A stretch of 62,761 bases of DNA from Chrysochromulina tobinii (Eukaryota > Haptophyta > Prymnesiales > Chrysochromulinaceae). The DNA is taken from assembly GCA_001275005.1 (NCBI GenBank), contig JWZX01002709.1:1-62761 (forward strand), given 5' to 3'. Position numbers and translations under genes: made by a program. Under the pieces are notes generated by a model. The model made no database searches. It saw only the letters and a list, made by a program, of their open reading frames with translations, and was not told where the DNA came from. Of this stretch, positions 20,816 to 32,534 are shown piece after piece (within the stretch, counting starts at the first letter, position 1; the number at the start of each line of letters is the position of its first letter).

Positions 20816-23302
20816 TCACCACGTCACTCTCGATCTCGATCTCGATCTCAGCTCGTAATATTGGTAGTGCGAAAGCACAGCGAGGAGCAGGGCCAGCAGA
20901 GATAGCACAGTAAGGAAGCCCCTGAAGCCCCCCTGGCGGCCGTTCCTCATCGCATGCTGGGGGGCGGGGGCGGCCACGGTCGGGAGATCAAGATGAGATC
21001 GAGATCGCGATGAGGAGGAGCAATCAGTGGTCATCAGAGGTCACCAGAGGCAATCACACCTTGAGGGCGGTGGCGTCGACGATCGGCACCAGCTTGCGAC
21101 GGCGTGCATCGAAGGCCGTGCCAGCGCGCATCGAACGGCTCGCGAGCGCGTTGACGAATTCGGCTTGCTCATACTGCGAGTCGGGAAGGGCTCGTGCAAT
21201 CAGAGGTCATCAGAGGCAATTGACGAATTCGGCTTGCTCATACTGCGAGTCGGGAAGGGCTCGTGCAATCAGAGGTAATCAGAGGCAATTGACGAATTCG
21301 GCTTGCTCATACTGCGAGTCGGGAAGGGCTCGTGCAATCAGAGGTCATCAGAGGCAATCAAGAGTAGGACTAGTGCTATCAGAGGTCGTCATGGGCGATC
21401 AGAGCCAATCAGGGTCAGTGAGAGGCAATCAAAGGACTCTCATATGCAATCATGTGGCAACCAGAGGCAACCAGAGGCAATCGGATGTGCACTCAGATGC
21501 AATTGAGAGGGAATCATATGAAATCAGATGCAATCAAGAGGCCATCAGAGGCCATCAGAGGCCATCAGAGCAACTCACCTGCCAATCAGGCAGCGCCTCG
21601 TCCCCGCCGTCGAGCAGCAGCCCCGCGAGCACCTGTGGGAAGAGGAGAGGGCGCCATGGTGAGCACTTGCATGCAAGGCGAGGTCCAGAAGAGGTTCAGC
21701 AGCCCCGCGAGCACCGCGGCTTCCCCGGGGCGTAGCTTGCGCTCGTCGAGCAGGTCGAGGAGCCCGATGGTGGTCCCAGACTCCCTTAGTAGGTGGAGCG
21801 CGGGCGAGTAAGCGAGCCAACCGTTACCTGCCATCAAGGGTCATCAAGGGTCATCAAGGGTCATCAAGGGTCATCCAGGGTCATCAGTGGGTGATACCTT
21901 TGCTGTGCACCTCAGTGGCAATCAAGGGTCATCAGTGGCAATCATGGGTCCTCAGTGGGCATTACCTTTGTTGTGCACTTCAGCTGCTTCGCCGCCGAGG
22001 TCGTCCAGCACGTCGAGGGGAAGCTCGACCTCGGCGTCCGCCTCATTCCAAAACGAGACCGCCGCCTCCTCATCCGTGCACAGGCGCACCTGATGAGGGA
22101 CGAATCATAGGCAATCAGCGGTGATCAGTGCTCATCAGGCGCACCCGAAACACGCGGCAGAGGGCCATCAGCACCCATCGCCCTCTGTCTCCAATCATTC
22201 GCGAAATCAGAGCCCTCCAATCACGTGCGTTGATTGGGTCCTTGATTGGGCCCATCCCGTTAATTGCCTCCAATCACGCGCGCAATCGCCTACCCAAAGC
22301 GCAATCAAGCCGCAATCCAGCCGCAATCAAGCCGGCCTGGTTCCATTCCTTCCCAAGACGTACCACAAGCCGCAGAGCGAACTGCTGCGTCAGTCGGCGG
22401 AGGGCGTTGAGAGCTGCAGCTGCGGCTTGAGGTGTCGGCACGCCCGAATTGGGCGGCGTGGGCGCGCCGTCCGTCATGATGATCAGAAAGCTCACATGCG
22501 CCGAGTGGGTACTAGATCGCGCCGTCGCGAGCGCCTCGAAGCGGGGCCACATTGAGCGAAGGCGCTCGGCGAGGGGCGTGACGCCCTGCGGCGTGACGCG
22601 ACGCAGGAAGATGCGGAGCCGGTCGGCGTCGGCGTCGGTGGCCGTGCACAGAAAGTCCTCGCCCTCGACCGCCGTCTCGCCGCCGCCGCCGCGTGGCGGG
22701 TTGAGGAGATGGAACTCGCACGGCACGCCAGTCGCGATGCCCAGTCGGCATGCGTCGTGGGCGCTGGCACAGATCTCCTCCCAGCGGGTAGCGCTCACGA
22801 GGTGCTCGCCCTTGAGGACGTGGCCATCGACCGAGTTTGTCGAGCCCGAGTTGTCCAGAAGAAAGATCCGGGCGGCCACCTTGTCCGCCTCGGCCATTGC
22901 GATCCGAGCGAGCCCCGGAGGCACGCCCAGTTGGGCTAGGAGAGCGGCCGACGGGTCGCGCCGGCGCCGCTCGACGTGCGGATGCACGACGGCGGGAGCC
23001 TGTGGCTGGGCCGGAGGTGGCGAAAGGGCACGGCGACGCGGCGACGCAGCGGCGCTCGACTCACGCAGGCTCCAGTTGGGCACCTGGCTGCCTGGAGTGA
23101 ACGGGCTGCGGCATAGCGGGCACTTGGCCTCGCGCACACCGTTCACACGCGCCGTAGGGAGGGCGTCGATGCACGCCCCACAGAACGAGTGGCCGCACGC
23201 GGGCAGCAGCGATGCGTCAGTGTAGCGCTCCAAGCAGATCGGGCATGCCATCGGGTCGCTCATCCGTTCCAGTGTGTTGCTCAGATTCCGAGCGCAGACC
23301 AC
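20816..23302 (-). CDS. RING finger / von Willebrand A protein with C-terminal membrane anchor
   Basis: Exons 22364-23302, 21966-22089, 21715-21827, 21579-21632, 21060-21173 and 20816-20956; phases all agree, giving about 494 aa. A RING finger ([27 protein letters not shown]) is followed by a VWA domain with a MIDAS-like DNSGS ([14 protein letters not shown]). Next come a copine-like C-terminal part ([46 protein letters not shown]) and a last exon encoding one TM helix ([15 protein letters not shown]). It is probably an E3 ubiquitin ligase on a membrane. If the final intron is retained the protein ends V-stop after exon 5. Introns contain extra copies of exon edges, including two decoy copies of the exon 5 start. 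Confidence 0.85.
21181..21360 (-). repeat. two decoy copies of an exon start in the RING-VWA intron
   Basis: The segment TTGACGAATTCGGCTTGCTC (followed by ATACTGCGAG and GCTCGTGCAATC) occurs in the real exon at 21150-21200 and twice more near 21220 and 21290. Each copy is separated by GAGGTCATCA/GAGGCAATCA units. Each contains a potential acceptor identical to the real one. Confidence 0.9.
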
Positions 23303-23667
23303 GAGCGAGCACGCGAAACATGACGGCGAATGCTCAATTTCGCGTTCGTGCAGGGCTGCCTATACCGTCGGCGCAAACTCCATAATGGGTTTTGCCGGGA
23401 TGCATACGGTAGTCAAGTCAAGTCAAGTCTATACATAAACAACAGACAACCATACAATGTACGGAAGCCTATCGAATGTGCTCCGGAAGCCAGCAGGGGA
23501 GGACGGGAGTCGATGGAGATGGCGGAGGGGAATCCATCTAGAGGTGACACGTCATAAATGCTGACATACGTGCCCTCGGAGAACAAGTAGGTTGACTTGA
23601 CTTGACTTGACTTGACATAACGTAATGGAACATTTCATCTCCGAGGCCTAGTTCAGGGAGGACCGAC
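23303..23667. other. divergent region with TCAAG pentamer repeats
   Basis: It separates the RING-VWA start (minus) from the CDF-type start (plus). Short runs of TCAAG/CTTGA lie at about 23415-23430 (AGTCAAGTCAAGTCAAGTC) and 23595-23617 (TTGACTTGACTTGACTTGAC), in opposite orientation to each other, so they could pair as a hairpin. No gene is seen. Confidence 0.6.
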
Positions 23668-24708
23668 ATGGAGACGCCCTTCATTTCCGCCGGGCCATCG
23701 CGGCGCAAATGCCTCATCTGTGGCAGTCGCGCGCTGCGCGCCCTCTGGGTCGCCTTTTGCTGCAACACCGTCTTCACCATGTCGCAAGCCTTTGGCTCCA
23801 TCATCTCGAATAGCAAGGCCTTGGGCGCCGACACGGGCACCATGTTTGTCGATTCCGGGACGTACCTCATCAACATCGCGGCCGAGTACTACCGCTCCAA
23901 GGGCGAGAGCTCGGAGCGCACTGCCGCTCTCGTCGACATCTCCGCGTCGGCCATCTCCGTGGTCGCGCTGGCCCTCGTGACCGCCTTCTTTCTTCACGAT
24001 TCCATCACCGCTCTGCAAGAGGAGGACGCCGGCAGTGGGGACGCCGGCAGTGGGGACGCCGATGATGATGTGAACGGTATGGTAGTGACTCTCTTCACCA
24101 CCGCCAACCTCATCATCGACATCACCATGATCGGCTCCATCCTGCTTCGGAACCGCGGCGGCTGGTGGGGCTTGCTCACGTGCAAGTGGCACGTGCGCGA
24201 AGCGGAGGTGACTTCATTTCAGAGCGTCGTGCCAGCCGGCGGACCACCGACTCGCGCGGGCCAGACGGTTCAAACAAATGCGCCGCAGGACGGTACCGTC
24301 GAGGAGAAGATTACCAAAACAGGCGACCTGAACGTAGTCTCGGCGCTCGCGCATGTATGTACCTCTCCGTAGCACCTCTTGATCGCACCTCTTGATTGCA
24401 CCTCTTGACTGCACCTCTGATTGCATGTCTGATTGCCCTTCCGACTGCACCTCTGATGGCCACAGGTACTTGCGGATACACTGCGCACGGTGACGGAGAT
24501 GTCGATGGGCATCCTGGTGTGGGCCGATCCGAAAGTTGACAGCGCCAAAGCGGACAACATCGCGGCCATCCTCGTGTGCACGACCATCCTGGCCATCGCC
24601 ACGTACATCGCGTACGAGACCATCGTACTCATCCGTGAGGAGATTGAGATCAGGAGCAAGCCAGTGCCGGTGCTGACCACGACCTCGATCGTGCTCAGCA
24701 CCCGCTAG
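23668..24708 (+). CDS. cation diffusion facilitator-like membrane transporter
   Basis: Exons 23668-24354 and 24466-24708, joined in phase at ALAH|VLADTL; about 309 aa. Features fit the CDF/ZnT family: a first TM with SIISNSKALGADTGTMFVD, a second region SGTYLINIAAEYY, two further TM segments (ISVVALALVTAFFL; VTLFTTANLIIDITMIGSIL), the HVLAD motif typical of the metal site, and two TM segments in exon 2 (MSMGILVWA; NIAAILVCTTILAIATYIAY). An acidic repeat (GSGDAGSGDADDD) lies in a loop. CDF proteins export Zn, Mn or related ions from the cytosol. The first-site His/Asp pattern is not canonical, so specificity is open. The intron is short and carries TGATTGC units on the coding strand. Confidence 0.68.
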
Positions 24709-24762
24709 GCGGTTAGTTCGTCGTCGATGCCGGCTGACACCGTGGCGGGACCCTGGGTCGGC

Positions 24763-24856
24763 GCGTCTTCCACAGCGCGTCTTCCACAGCGCGTCTTCCA
24801 CAGCGCGTCTTCCACAGTGCGTCTTCCACAGTGTGTCTTCCACGGTGTGTCTTCCA
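24763..24856 (+). repeat. 14-bp tandem repeat CAGCGCGTCTTCCA
   Basis: About seven copies of a 14-bp unit, drifting from GCGCGTCTTCCACA to GTGTGTCTTCCACG, start about 55 bases after the CDF stop codon. They probably lie in its 3' flank. Confidence 0.85.
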
Positions 24857-25568
24857 GGTGATCAGTGTGTCTACCGAAGACACCCGCCCCGCCGCCGTCG
24901 GACACGACAGTTGCGAGGCGCGAGCTCCACCTCTCTAGTCCGGCCCGCTCGTGCGCATCTTATAGAAGTGTGTACACCGCGTGACCACGACGGCGGCAAA
25001 ACGTACCTCGCTCCTAAACGTAAGGCCACTGTAAACGTAACACATGATGACATTCTCCCACGCGCTCGGAGCGCCACCGTAGCCGAAGGTCCGAACGGAC
25101 TAAAACCCGGGTCGGACCGTGTACACTAGAGGATGCGGTCCGCTACACGCACGAGCGTGCGGCTTTGTGCGGCTCCGCCACGGGCGGCTCCGGCCGCTCC
25201 GCGCCATGCTCCGCTTACTGAGCGCGACGAGACCCTCCACCCATCGGGCGGATAAGCGCATTAACGTATGTAGCGTACTCGGTACTGAGGGCCGCAGTGG
25301 CGGGTCAGGGCGGCGGAGAGTTCCCCCCGCGGGGGGCCCCCGGCCGCTACGTAAAAAACTAAAATTCCCGCTCCCGGCGTGCGAACATCCCATGGAACAT
25401 CCGTCGAGGAACATCTCCGCGGATTCTCGGTGCGAAACAGGACTTGCCTCTACTTGCCTACTTGCGCTAGAGGACCAAGCGCTACCGACTGCTCAAAGTG
25501 GCCCCACCAGGTGTACGACCTAGACCGCTGGACTTGACTTGACTTGACTTGACTTGACTAGGACTTGA
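24857..25568. other. intergenic region ending in a TTGAC pentamer run
   Basis: No frame looks protein-like. The run CTTGACTTGACTTGACTTGA lies at about 25532-25558, the third place in the window with this pentamer (also near 23420 and 23600). GC-rich short inverted repeats occur near 25150-25330. Confidence 0.5.
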
Positions 25569-28500
25569 CTACGGCCTGGCCCCACCATTACGACCACTCC
25601 GCGCTGCGGCGGAGGCGCGCCGACTCAGGGGACGGCTCGCGCGCACCGACGACTGACGATGAAGCGCCGCGGCGGGCGCGGGGCTGCCGTTGGCATGGGC
25701 GTGGGCGTCGTCTCGGGCACCCGTTGGATGCCTCGCGGGGCTCCCGCCGGCGGTGGCGCGCTCATCACGGCGCTCGAGGAGCCCATCACGGCGCTCTGCC
25801 TCGGCGCGTCGGTAGGAGGCGGCGATGAAGGTCAACGGCGGTGCACCCGTCACGGCGCCCACCTCACGCATCCGGATCTGCTCATCACGGCGCCCCTGCT
25901 GCTGTTGCATCTGAAAGGCGGCCGTGGTCCCAGGGGGCAGCTGGAGCACGCGGTCCACGTAATTGGAAGGGGGCGGCGAAGCAGCCCTTCCATTTTGGGC
26001 CGAGGCGTCGTACTGGGCTGGTGCGTCGTACTGGGCATTTGGTGACCGAGGAGAAGCGCCGCCAGCCGGTAGGAGCATTCGTGGGGTCACAGAGACTACA
26101 AACGTATGCGTCTGCGGCTGATGCGGATCGGGCGCGGACACGTACCTGTGGGGTTCGGGCGCCGTGGTGAGCACTTGCATGCAGGGCGGCGGCTGAGGCG
26201 GATCGGGCGCGGACACGTACGTGTGCATCTGGGGCGGCGGCAGGTAGCCACCGAGGGGTGCCGAGTACGTTTTGACGAGCGAGGGTGGATCTCGTGCCCC
26301 GACGCACCTGATGAGTGACGCAATCAGAGAGGCCATCAGAGAGGCCATCAGAGAGGCCATCAGATGCCATCACGAACACTCAGACGCACCCGAGGAGGCC
26401 GCTGATGATGCCGACACCGAAACCACCGCCGCCTCGCGTGGCGCTCTCAATCGCCGGTGGGTGAAGAAACGCCCACCCTACAGATTGCAGCTCTTTCTCG
26501 CGCTGAAAGAGCGCCGTCTTGGTCGCTGCGAGCTCTTCCGCCATCGCACTCAACCGCTCGCGTGACTCATCGAGGGCTTCTCGCACCTGATGAGGGACGC
26601 CATCAGTCGCAATCAGGCTCACTCAGGGCTTCTCGCACCTGATGAGGGACGCCATCAGTCGCAATCAGGCTCACTCAGGGCTTCTCGCACCTGATGAGGG
26701 ACGCCATCAGAGGCAATCAGAGCTCTTCCGCCATGGCATTCGCATTCAACTCAACCGCTCGCGCGCGCGCGCACCTGATGAGAGACGCCATCAGAATCAC
26801 CATCAGAGTGGCAGTCATAGGCAATCAGAGGCAATCAGAGACCATCAGAGAGGCAATCAGTGAGGCAATCAGAGACCATCAGAGAGGCAATCAGTGAGGC
26901 AATCAGAGACCATCAGAGAGGCAATCAGTGAGGCAATCAGAGACCATCAGAGAGGCAATCAGTGCGTACCCATCGGTTCTCCTCATCAGTGAGGCAATCA
27001 GAGACCATCAGAGAGGCAATCAGGGCATACCCATCGGTTCTCCTCGCCCACCTCGTGCGCCTCAGCGCGCGTCAGACGTAACTCCACCTGCGCGCATCCA
27101 AGCACGCATCCAATGCCCGGAAGTCCTCAGCCTTCTTCTTGAGCTCCCAGGCAATCAGAGGCAATCAGAGGCAATCAGAGGCAATTCGAGGCAATCAGAG
27201 GCAATCAGAGGCAATCAGAGGCAATCAGAGGCAATTCGAGGCAATCAGAGGCAATCAGAGGCAATCACCTGAATTGCCGCAAAGTCCTCAGTCTTCTTCC
27301 GAAGCTCCGCCGAGTCGAGCAGGTGCTGCAGCATCGCAGCCTCCTCCAACGGTCGCGCCGAGATGGCGGCGTCAATCATCTCGACGCCGCCGTGGGCGTG
27401 GTTCCAGTGCGTCGGGAGCGGCAGCAGGGGCGAGCGCGGCTGTGGAAGCAGCTCGGGGCTTCGCGCCATCGCGCGGCCTGTGAAGAGCGGACCATTTCGG
27501 TGTGAAGACGCCCCGAGCTGCTCGGGCGAGTGTGAATGCGCCCCGGCGTTGTGCGGTGTGAACGGCGAGTCCGGGGGCCGTGCGGGCGAGCTGCCGCCGG
27601 GCGAGCTGCCGCCGGGCGGCGCGGGTGTGAACAAGGAGCCTCCCGGTGTGAACAAGGAGCCTCCCGGTGTGAACAAGGAGCCTCCCGGTGTGAACAAGGA
27701 GCCGCCGGCTCGACGCCACGCCGTCCGGACCTGATGAGGGAGGTCATCAGAGTGGCCATCAGAGGTCATCAGAGGTCATCAGAGGTCATCAGAGGTCATC
27801 AGAGGTCATCAGAGGTCATCAGAGTGACCATTAGAGGTCATCAGAGGTCATCAGAGGTCATCAGAGGTCATCAGAGGCCAGTACCACCATCCCAGCGCGT
27901 CATCAGAGGCCATCAGAGGCCATCAGAGTGGCCATCAGAGGTCATCAGAGGCCATTACCACCATCCCAGCGCGTCGTAGCCTATGAAGCTCATGCAGCCG
28001 GGTGCCTGTGGCGTCGAGTAGCTCCATCTCAGCATGCTGCAAGTGAGACTGAGCCTCGAGACGAAACGCAAAGCCGTTGGAGCCGTTGGAGCTGCCCGCC
28101 GTCGCGCCCGAGACGGCACCTCCTCCGCCGCAGCCCGGGCTGTGGGAACTCGGTGCGCCCGTGACGGCGCCCCCCTGATGGCCTCCCTGAGTGCCTCTGA
28201 GTGCGCCCGAGACGGCGCCCCCAAGCTCGATGAGAGGCGAGTGGCTGTAGCTGTGGCCACGGTACATGGGTAGGGGATCAGAGCCAATCAGAGCCAATCA
28301 GAGCCAATCAGAGCCAATCAGAGCCAATCAGAGCCAATCAGTGGCAATCAGAGAGTGGCTGTACCTGTGGCCACGGTACATGGGTAGGGGATCCGTGCTC
28401 GTGTCTTTGCCGCGCTGCTGCTGCTGCTGCTGCTGCTGCGGCTGCGGCTGCTGCGGCTGCGAGCTGTCGTGCGCGGGTTTCCATAGGCAGACGAGGAAGA

Positions 28501-31500
28501 GGCGCTCGGAGCCGATCACGAGTCGATCTCCGTGATGAAGTGTGAACGAGCTGCCTGCATGCAGCAGGTCACCGTTGAGCATGCAGAGCGTCCCGTCATG
28601 TAACGCCTCGAGCTGCACCGCTCCTTGGGAGGAGACGGCCTGATGACGGAGGCAATTAGGGGGGCGATTGGAGAGGCAATCAGGGGAGGAGACGGCCTGA
28701 TGACGGAGGCAATTAGGGAGGCGATTAGAGAGGCAATCAGGAGGGACAATCAGGGAGGCGAGTAGGGAGGTGATGAAGCAGGCAATCAGGGAGGCCACGC
28801 ACAAGCACGGCGTGAGGGTCCGCGATGCCCTGCCCGCACAACCAAAAGCTCTCGTCGTTCGCCGGGTCGAAGGTGGCGGCGGCATCAAAGGCTGCTCTCG
28901 AGTTCACAGCTCTCGAGTTCACAAGCGCCTCGTCGCTCAAGGTACCGGTACCGGCCGGGCTACTCATGCAGCCTCCAAAGCAATCCCCCCCACCGCCGCC
29001 GCCTCCCCCTACGCCACCTCCCCCTGCACCGCCTCCCAGCCTCGCAGCGCTCAAGTCGGCGCCTCGTAACCACACGCGATGGCCGGGCAGCGGCAGCGGA
29101 AGGCGAATGGACGGCCCACCTGATGAGGGAGGCAATCAGAGCTCCTCAGACGCAATCAACCGTAGCACCAAAAGAGGAGCGCACCTGCAATCAGAGGCAA
29201 TCGGAGGCAATTAAGAGGTCATCAGAGGTCATCAGTGGCGAATGCAAAGCCCACCCGTCGCCGCGGCCGGTAGGTCGAGCAGATGGGCGTGGTCATCATG
29301 CGCATGCATGATGGACGAGGGCGGCTGCCGTTTCATGTGCACGTCGATCGCGGGACGCCCAAAGGCCGCATCGAGCGCCTCGGTCGGCAGCCCCTGCCAG
29401 CGTACCCGCAACGAAGCACGCTGCGCGAACGCGGCCGTCTGACGAAACTTGAGCTCGGGAGGGCGGCGCTCGTACGCCCAGAGTGCGGCGAGTGCTTTTA
29501 ATTCCTCACGGACGGCGAGGAGCGACACGGCATCGACTTGCACGCGCTCGTCTGCCGTGTCGCGTCGTGCGTCGTCCTGGGCGCCGGGTCGCTCGTCCGC
29601 CGCGTCGTGCCGAGCAGACGAGTCCGCGCCCGTCACTTGGGCGCCGCCCTGGGCGCCTCCCCCCCTAGGCGCCGCCTTGGGCGCCGCCTTGGCGGTGGGC
29701 GCCGTCATGGGCACGTACACGCCTCCCTTATTAGGAGCGTCCGACGCGGCCACGTGGCTGTTCAGCTGCGTGTGCAGGGCGTCGACGCGCCGGCTGGCAC
29801 GTGCGACGGCGGACCAAGCAGCCGGCCGCTGCGGGCGCGGCGCGAGTCGAGGCGCCTTGATTAGAGAGGCAATCAGAGGAGGCCATCAAGAGGAGGCAAT
29901 CAAAGGAGGCAATCAGAGGAGGCCATCAAGAGGAGGCCATCAGAGGAGGCAATCAGAGGAGGCCATCAAGAGGAGGCAATCAAAGGAGGCCATCAAGAGG
30001 CAATTGACGACACTCACCTGCGGGCGCGGCGCGAGTGGAAGCCCCTTGAGCGCGGTGAGGAATCGCAAAGCTGAAACCGCCTCTGAGGCGAGCGCCGTGG
30101 CGGGCGAGAGCGCGGCGAGCGCGACGAGCGCTGTGTTGGGCGCATCCACAGAGGATCCATCAGAGCACAATCAGAGCGCAATCAGAGCACAATCAGAGGT
30201 CATCGGTGGCCATCAGCGGCCATCAGAGGCCATCAGTGGCCATCAGTGGCCATCAGTGGCCATCAGTGGCCATCAGTGGCCATCAGTGGCCATCGATGGC
30301 CATCAGTGGCCATCGGTGGCCATCGGTGGCCATCTCACCTGCACGTCCCTCGAGCGTCTCGCGGAGCAGCTGGAGGAGCGCCGTGTTGGGCGCGCCCCAC
30401 GCGACGCGATGGGCTTCACGCCTCGCGAGGAGCGGCACCGCGCCCGCGACGGCGCTCAGGCTGGAGCCGAGAGCGAGGCCTTCCCTCAGGGAGGGGATCG
30501 AGAGGGACCCGTGGGCATCGACCCTCTCGCCGCCTCCAAGGCAGCCGAAGCAGAGGCGGCACTGCCATTCAAAGTCGCCCGGGCTCTCCTCCTCCTCCTC
30601 CTCGTCGTCGTCGTCCTCGTCCTCGTCCTCGTCGTCCTCGTCGTCGTCCTCGTCGCCGCCGCTGTGTTGGCCGTAGATGGTGCCATTGACCTTGTACGCG
30701 ATCACGCCACCGCTGCCGCCGCCGCCGCCGACGCCTCCACCGCCCCCACCGCCTTCATCGCCATCATCGCCGCCACCTCTCTCGCCGTCTCTGATTGCCT
30801 CTGATTGCCTCTTCGTCAGCCGAACATACAGGAGTGAGTGGGCGCGTGCGGCGCGCGGGTGCAGCGCCGTCGGCCGGACGCTTCGCTGCGCCTCGCCGAG
30901 CTGACGCAGCGCCTCCGCCTGCTCCCAACTGCTCACCGCATGCCAGCAGTCGGACGCAGCTGTGGAGGAGCTCGACGCACCCATTGAGGCACCTTCACCT
31001 TTGGCGAGGTACCCGGCTGCCGCGTCGGCCGCGTTGGCGTCGGCGGACGACCACCACGCGGTGCTGCCGTGCGGTCCGGTGCTGATCGTCAGCGGCACGC
31101 GCGCGTGCTCGTGGTCACGTGGCACGAGCACGTCGAACGCGTGGCCCATGTACACCTCCAGCATGCACAGCTCCACGCTCAGCGACTCGTCCTCGGCCGC
31201 CGCTGCAAAGAGTGCACGTAGCGCGCGCGGCGCGAGCCCCGGCTCGTCGGCGGTGCCATGCAGAGTGTAAGTGCGACCGCCGCCGGTCGGGCCGACCGCG
31301 AGCACCGTGGCGCTGTGGCCACGCAGCGCTGCAGCAACGAGTGGCTCGCCCACGTGCTCCCACACCTCCTCTTGGTCGCCTCGCAGCAAATGGTCGCATT
31401 GGAACTGTCGCCCGGTCGGATGCACGAAGACGCCACCGCTCTCAGTGCAGCTCAACGCCGCCGCGTCCGCTGGCTCGCGCCAGCGGGGCGGTCGCACGCG

Positions 31501-31533
31501 CGCGACCAGCGTTGGATGGTCCAAGGCCTCCAT
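25569..31533 (-). CDS. kinesin-3-like motor protein with FHA domain, divergent P-loop
   Basis: Exons: 30339-31533, 30018-30130, 29255-29828, 28803-29119, 28365-28639, 27962-28250, 27269-27730, 27031-27087, 26390-26586, 26221-26307 and 25569-26145; phases agree throughout, about 1380 aa. The motor has AVGPTGGGRTYTLHGT where kinesins have GQTGSGKT, RAARAHSLLYVRL for the switch I region, CFGCLGGGERV in place of DLAGSE, and LLRETLEGRA. An Asp/Glu-rich insert interrupts the motor. An FHA-like domain follows: SFWLCGQGIADPHAVL, MLNGDLLHAGSSFTLHHGDR and LVIGSERLFLV, with a polyQ run after it. Four SLFTPGG repeats and short coiled coils end the protein. Motor-neck-FHA order is that of kinesin-3 cargo carriers. 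Loss of the P-loop Lys suggests weak or absent ATPase activity. Confidence 0.78.
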
Positions 31534-31740
31534 GAAAAGAGAAGGTCAAAAAGTTTGGGCGCCGCGGTGAGCGCATCGTCAAAACTCAATGTACTTGATG
31601 ATCCCCTACAGACCTGCAGTGCTGCCGCCTTGGGTCAACACCGCGCACACCGCACAGCGGTACATGCCTCTGAACACATGGTACTAGTCGATACTTCTAC
31701 AACACGGCACACACTCATCACTCTCATGAACGGTCGACCT

Positions 31741-31744
31741 GCAC

Positions 31745-31784
<40 letters not shown>
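31741..31784. repeat. CCG trinucleotide run
   Basis: About thirteen CCG units stand just downstream of the SFT2 stop codon, in its presumed 3' flank. Confidence 0.9.
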
Positions 31785-31797
31785 GCATGCGGCCCTC

Positions 31798-32534
31798 TCA
31801 GAACTCGGTCGCCTTCCCGACCACCATCTTGATCATCTTCTGTCCGTATGGAATGTACGAAGCCACGTACCAGACGAGGGCGCACCACTCTGCCATGGGG
31901 GGAGGGCGAGGGAGGGTCAGATCGGCACGGGCCATGAGGGAGCGCGCCGCGCGGAGCGCCACAGGGAGAGAGAGGAGGTGCGTGCGTTCGGTCGGCCTGT
32001 CGTTGCGCGCGCACGGAAGAGGCAGCTGATGATCACGACGATGCCCGGTGCGCCCGTGAAAGCGAGCGAGAGCGTGACGATCATCGCGACGATGTAGACG
32101 CCCGTCGCCATTCGTCGATTCGCACGCGTCATGTTCCTCAACTGCCGTTTCGGCCCCATGAGGAAGCTGGTGCTGCACAACGCGACGATGTTGCCAAACG
32201 TGTAGAAGGTGCCGAACGCGGCCAAGTTGCCGGCCCAAAATGAGATGAAGCTCAGGATGCTGATGATGATGCCGACGCAGAAGCAGGCGACGCAGCCCTG
32301 AATGCGCTGTTTCAACGTCAGCCCCGGGAAGCACGTGTCCTTCCCCTGCGCAGTCTCCGCCGTCTCACGCACCGACGCGACGGTGCCGGTTATTCCCGCA
32401 GTTGCGCGCGTCACGTATTGAGGAACCGCCACGCCCGGCTTCTTGGACGTCGATGAGGAGCCGAGATCGAGGGAGGGCAACCACTCTTTCGTCTTCGGCA
32501 TCGCGCCCAGCCCCACGGTCCCCACGGCAGGCAA
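31798..32534 (-). CDS. SFT2-like vesicle transport protein
   Basis: Exons 32015-32534 and 31798-31889, joined within a Gln codon; about 203 aa. After an 85-residue hydrophilic N-terminus the family pattern is clear: LTLKQRIQGCVACFCVG, then FGTFYTFGNIVALCSTSFLM, GPKRQLRNMTRANRRMATG, two more TM segments (VYIVAMIVTLSLAFTG; GIVVIISCLF), and in exon 2 WYVASYIPYGQKM. SFT2/Got1-type proteins are four-TM Golgi proteins that help vesicles fuse with the Golgi or late endosome. The intron starts GTGCGCGC and lacks the usual repeat units. Confidence 0.85.

Noticed and set aside
26640-27280. Plus-strand frames rich in QSEAIRGN / RQSETIREAIS
   Set aside because: Same cause: antisense of the kinesin introns. 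No family similarity and no composition expected of a protein.
30199-30340. A possible CRISPR array, because 10-base repeats occur at constant spacing
   Set aside because: The spacers are absent (units are directly adjacent), the unit is 10 bp, the sequence is intronic and the genome is eukaryotic.
30990-31240. Plus-strand Arg/Pro-rich frames opposite the kinesin motor
   Set aside because: Shadow of the GC-rich kinesin exon, with no features of their own.
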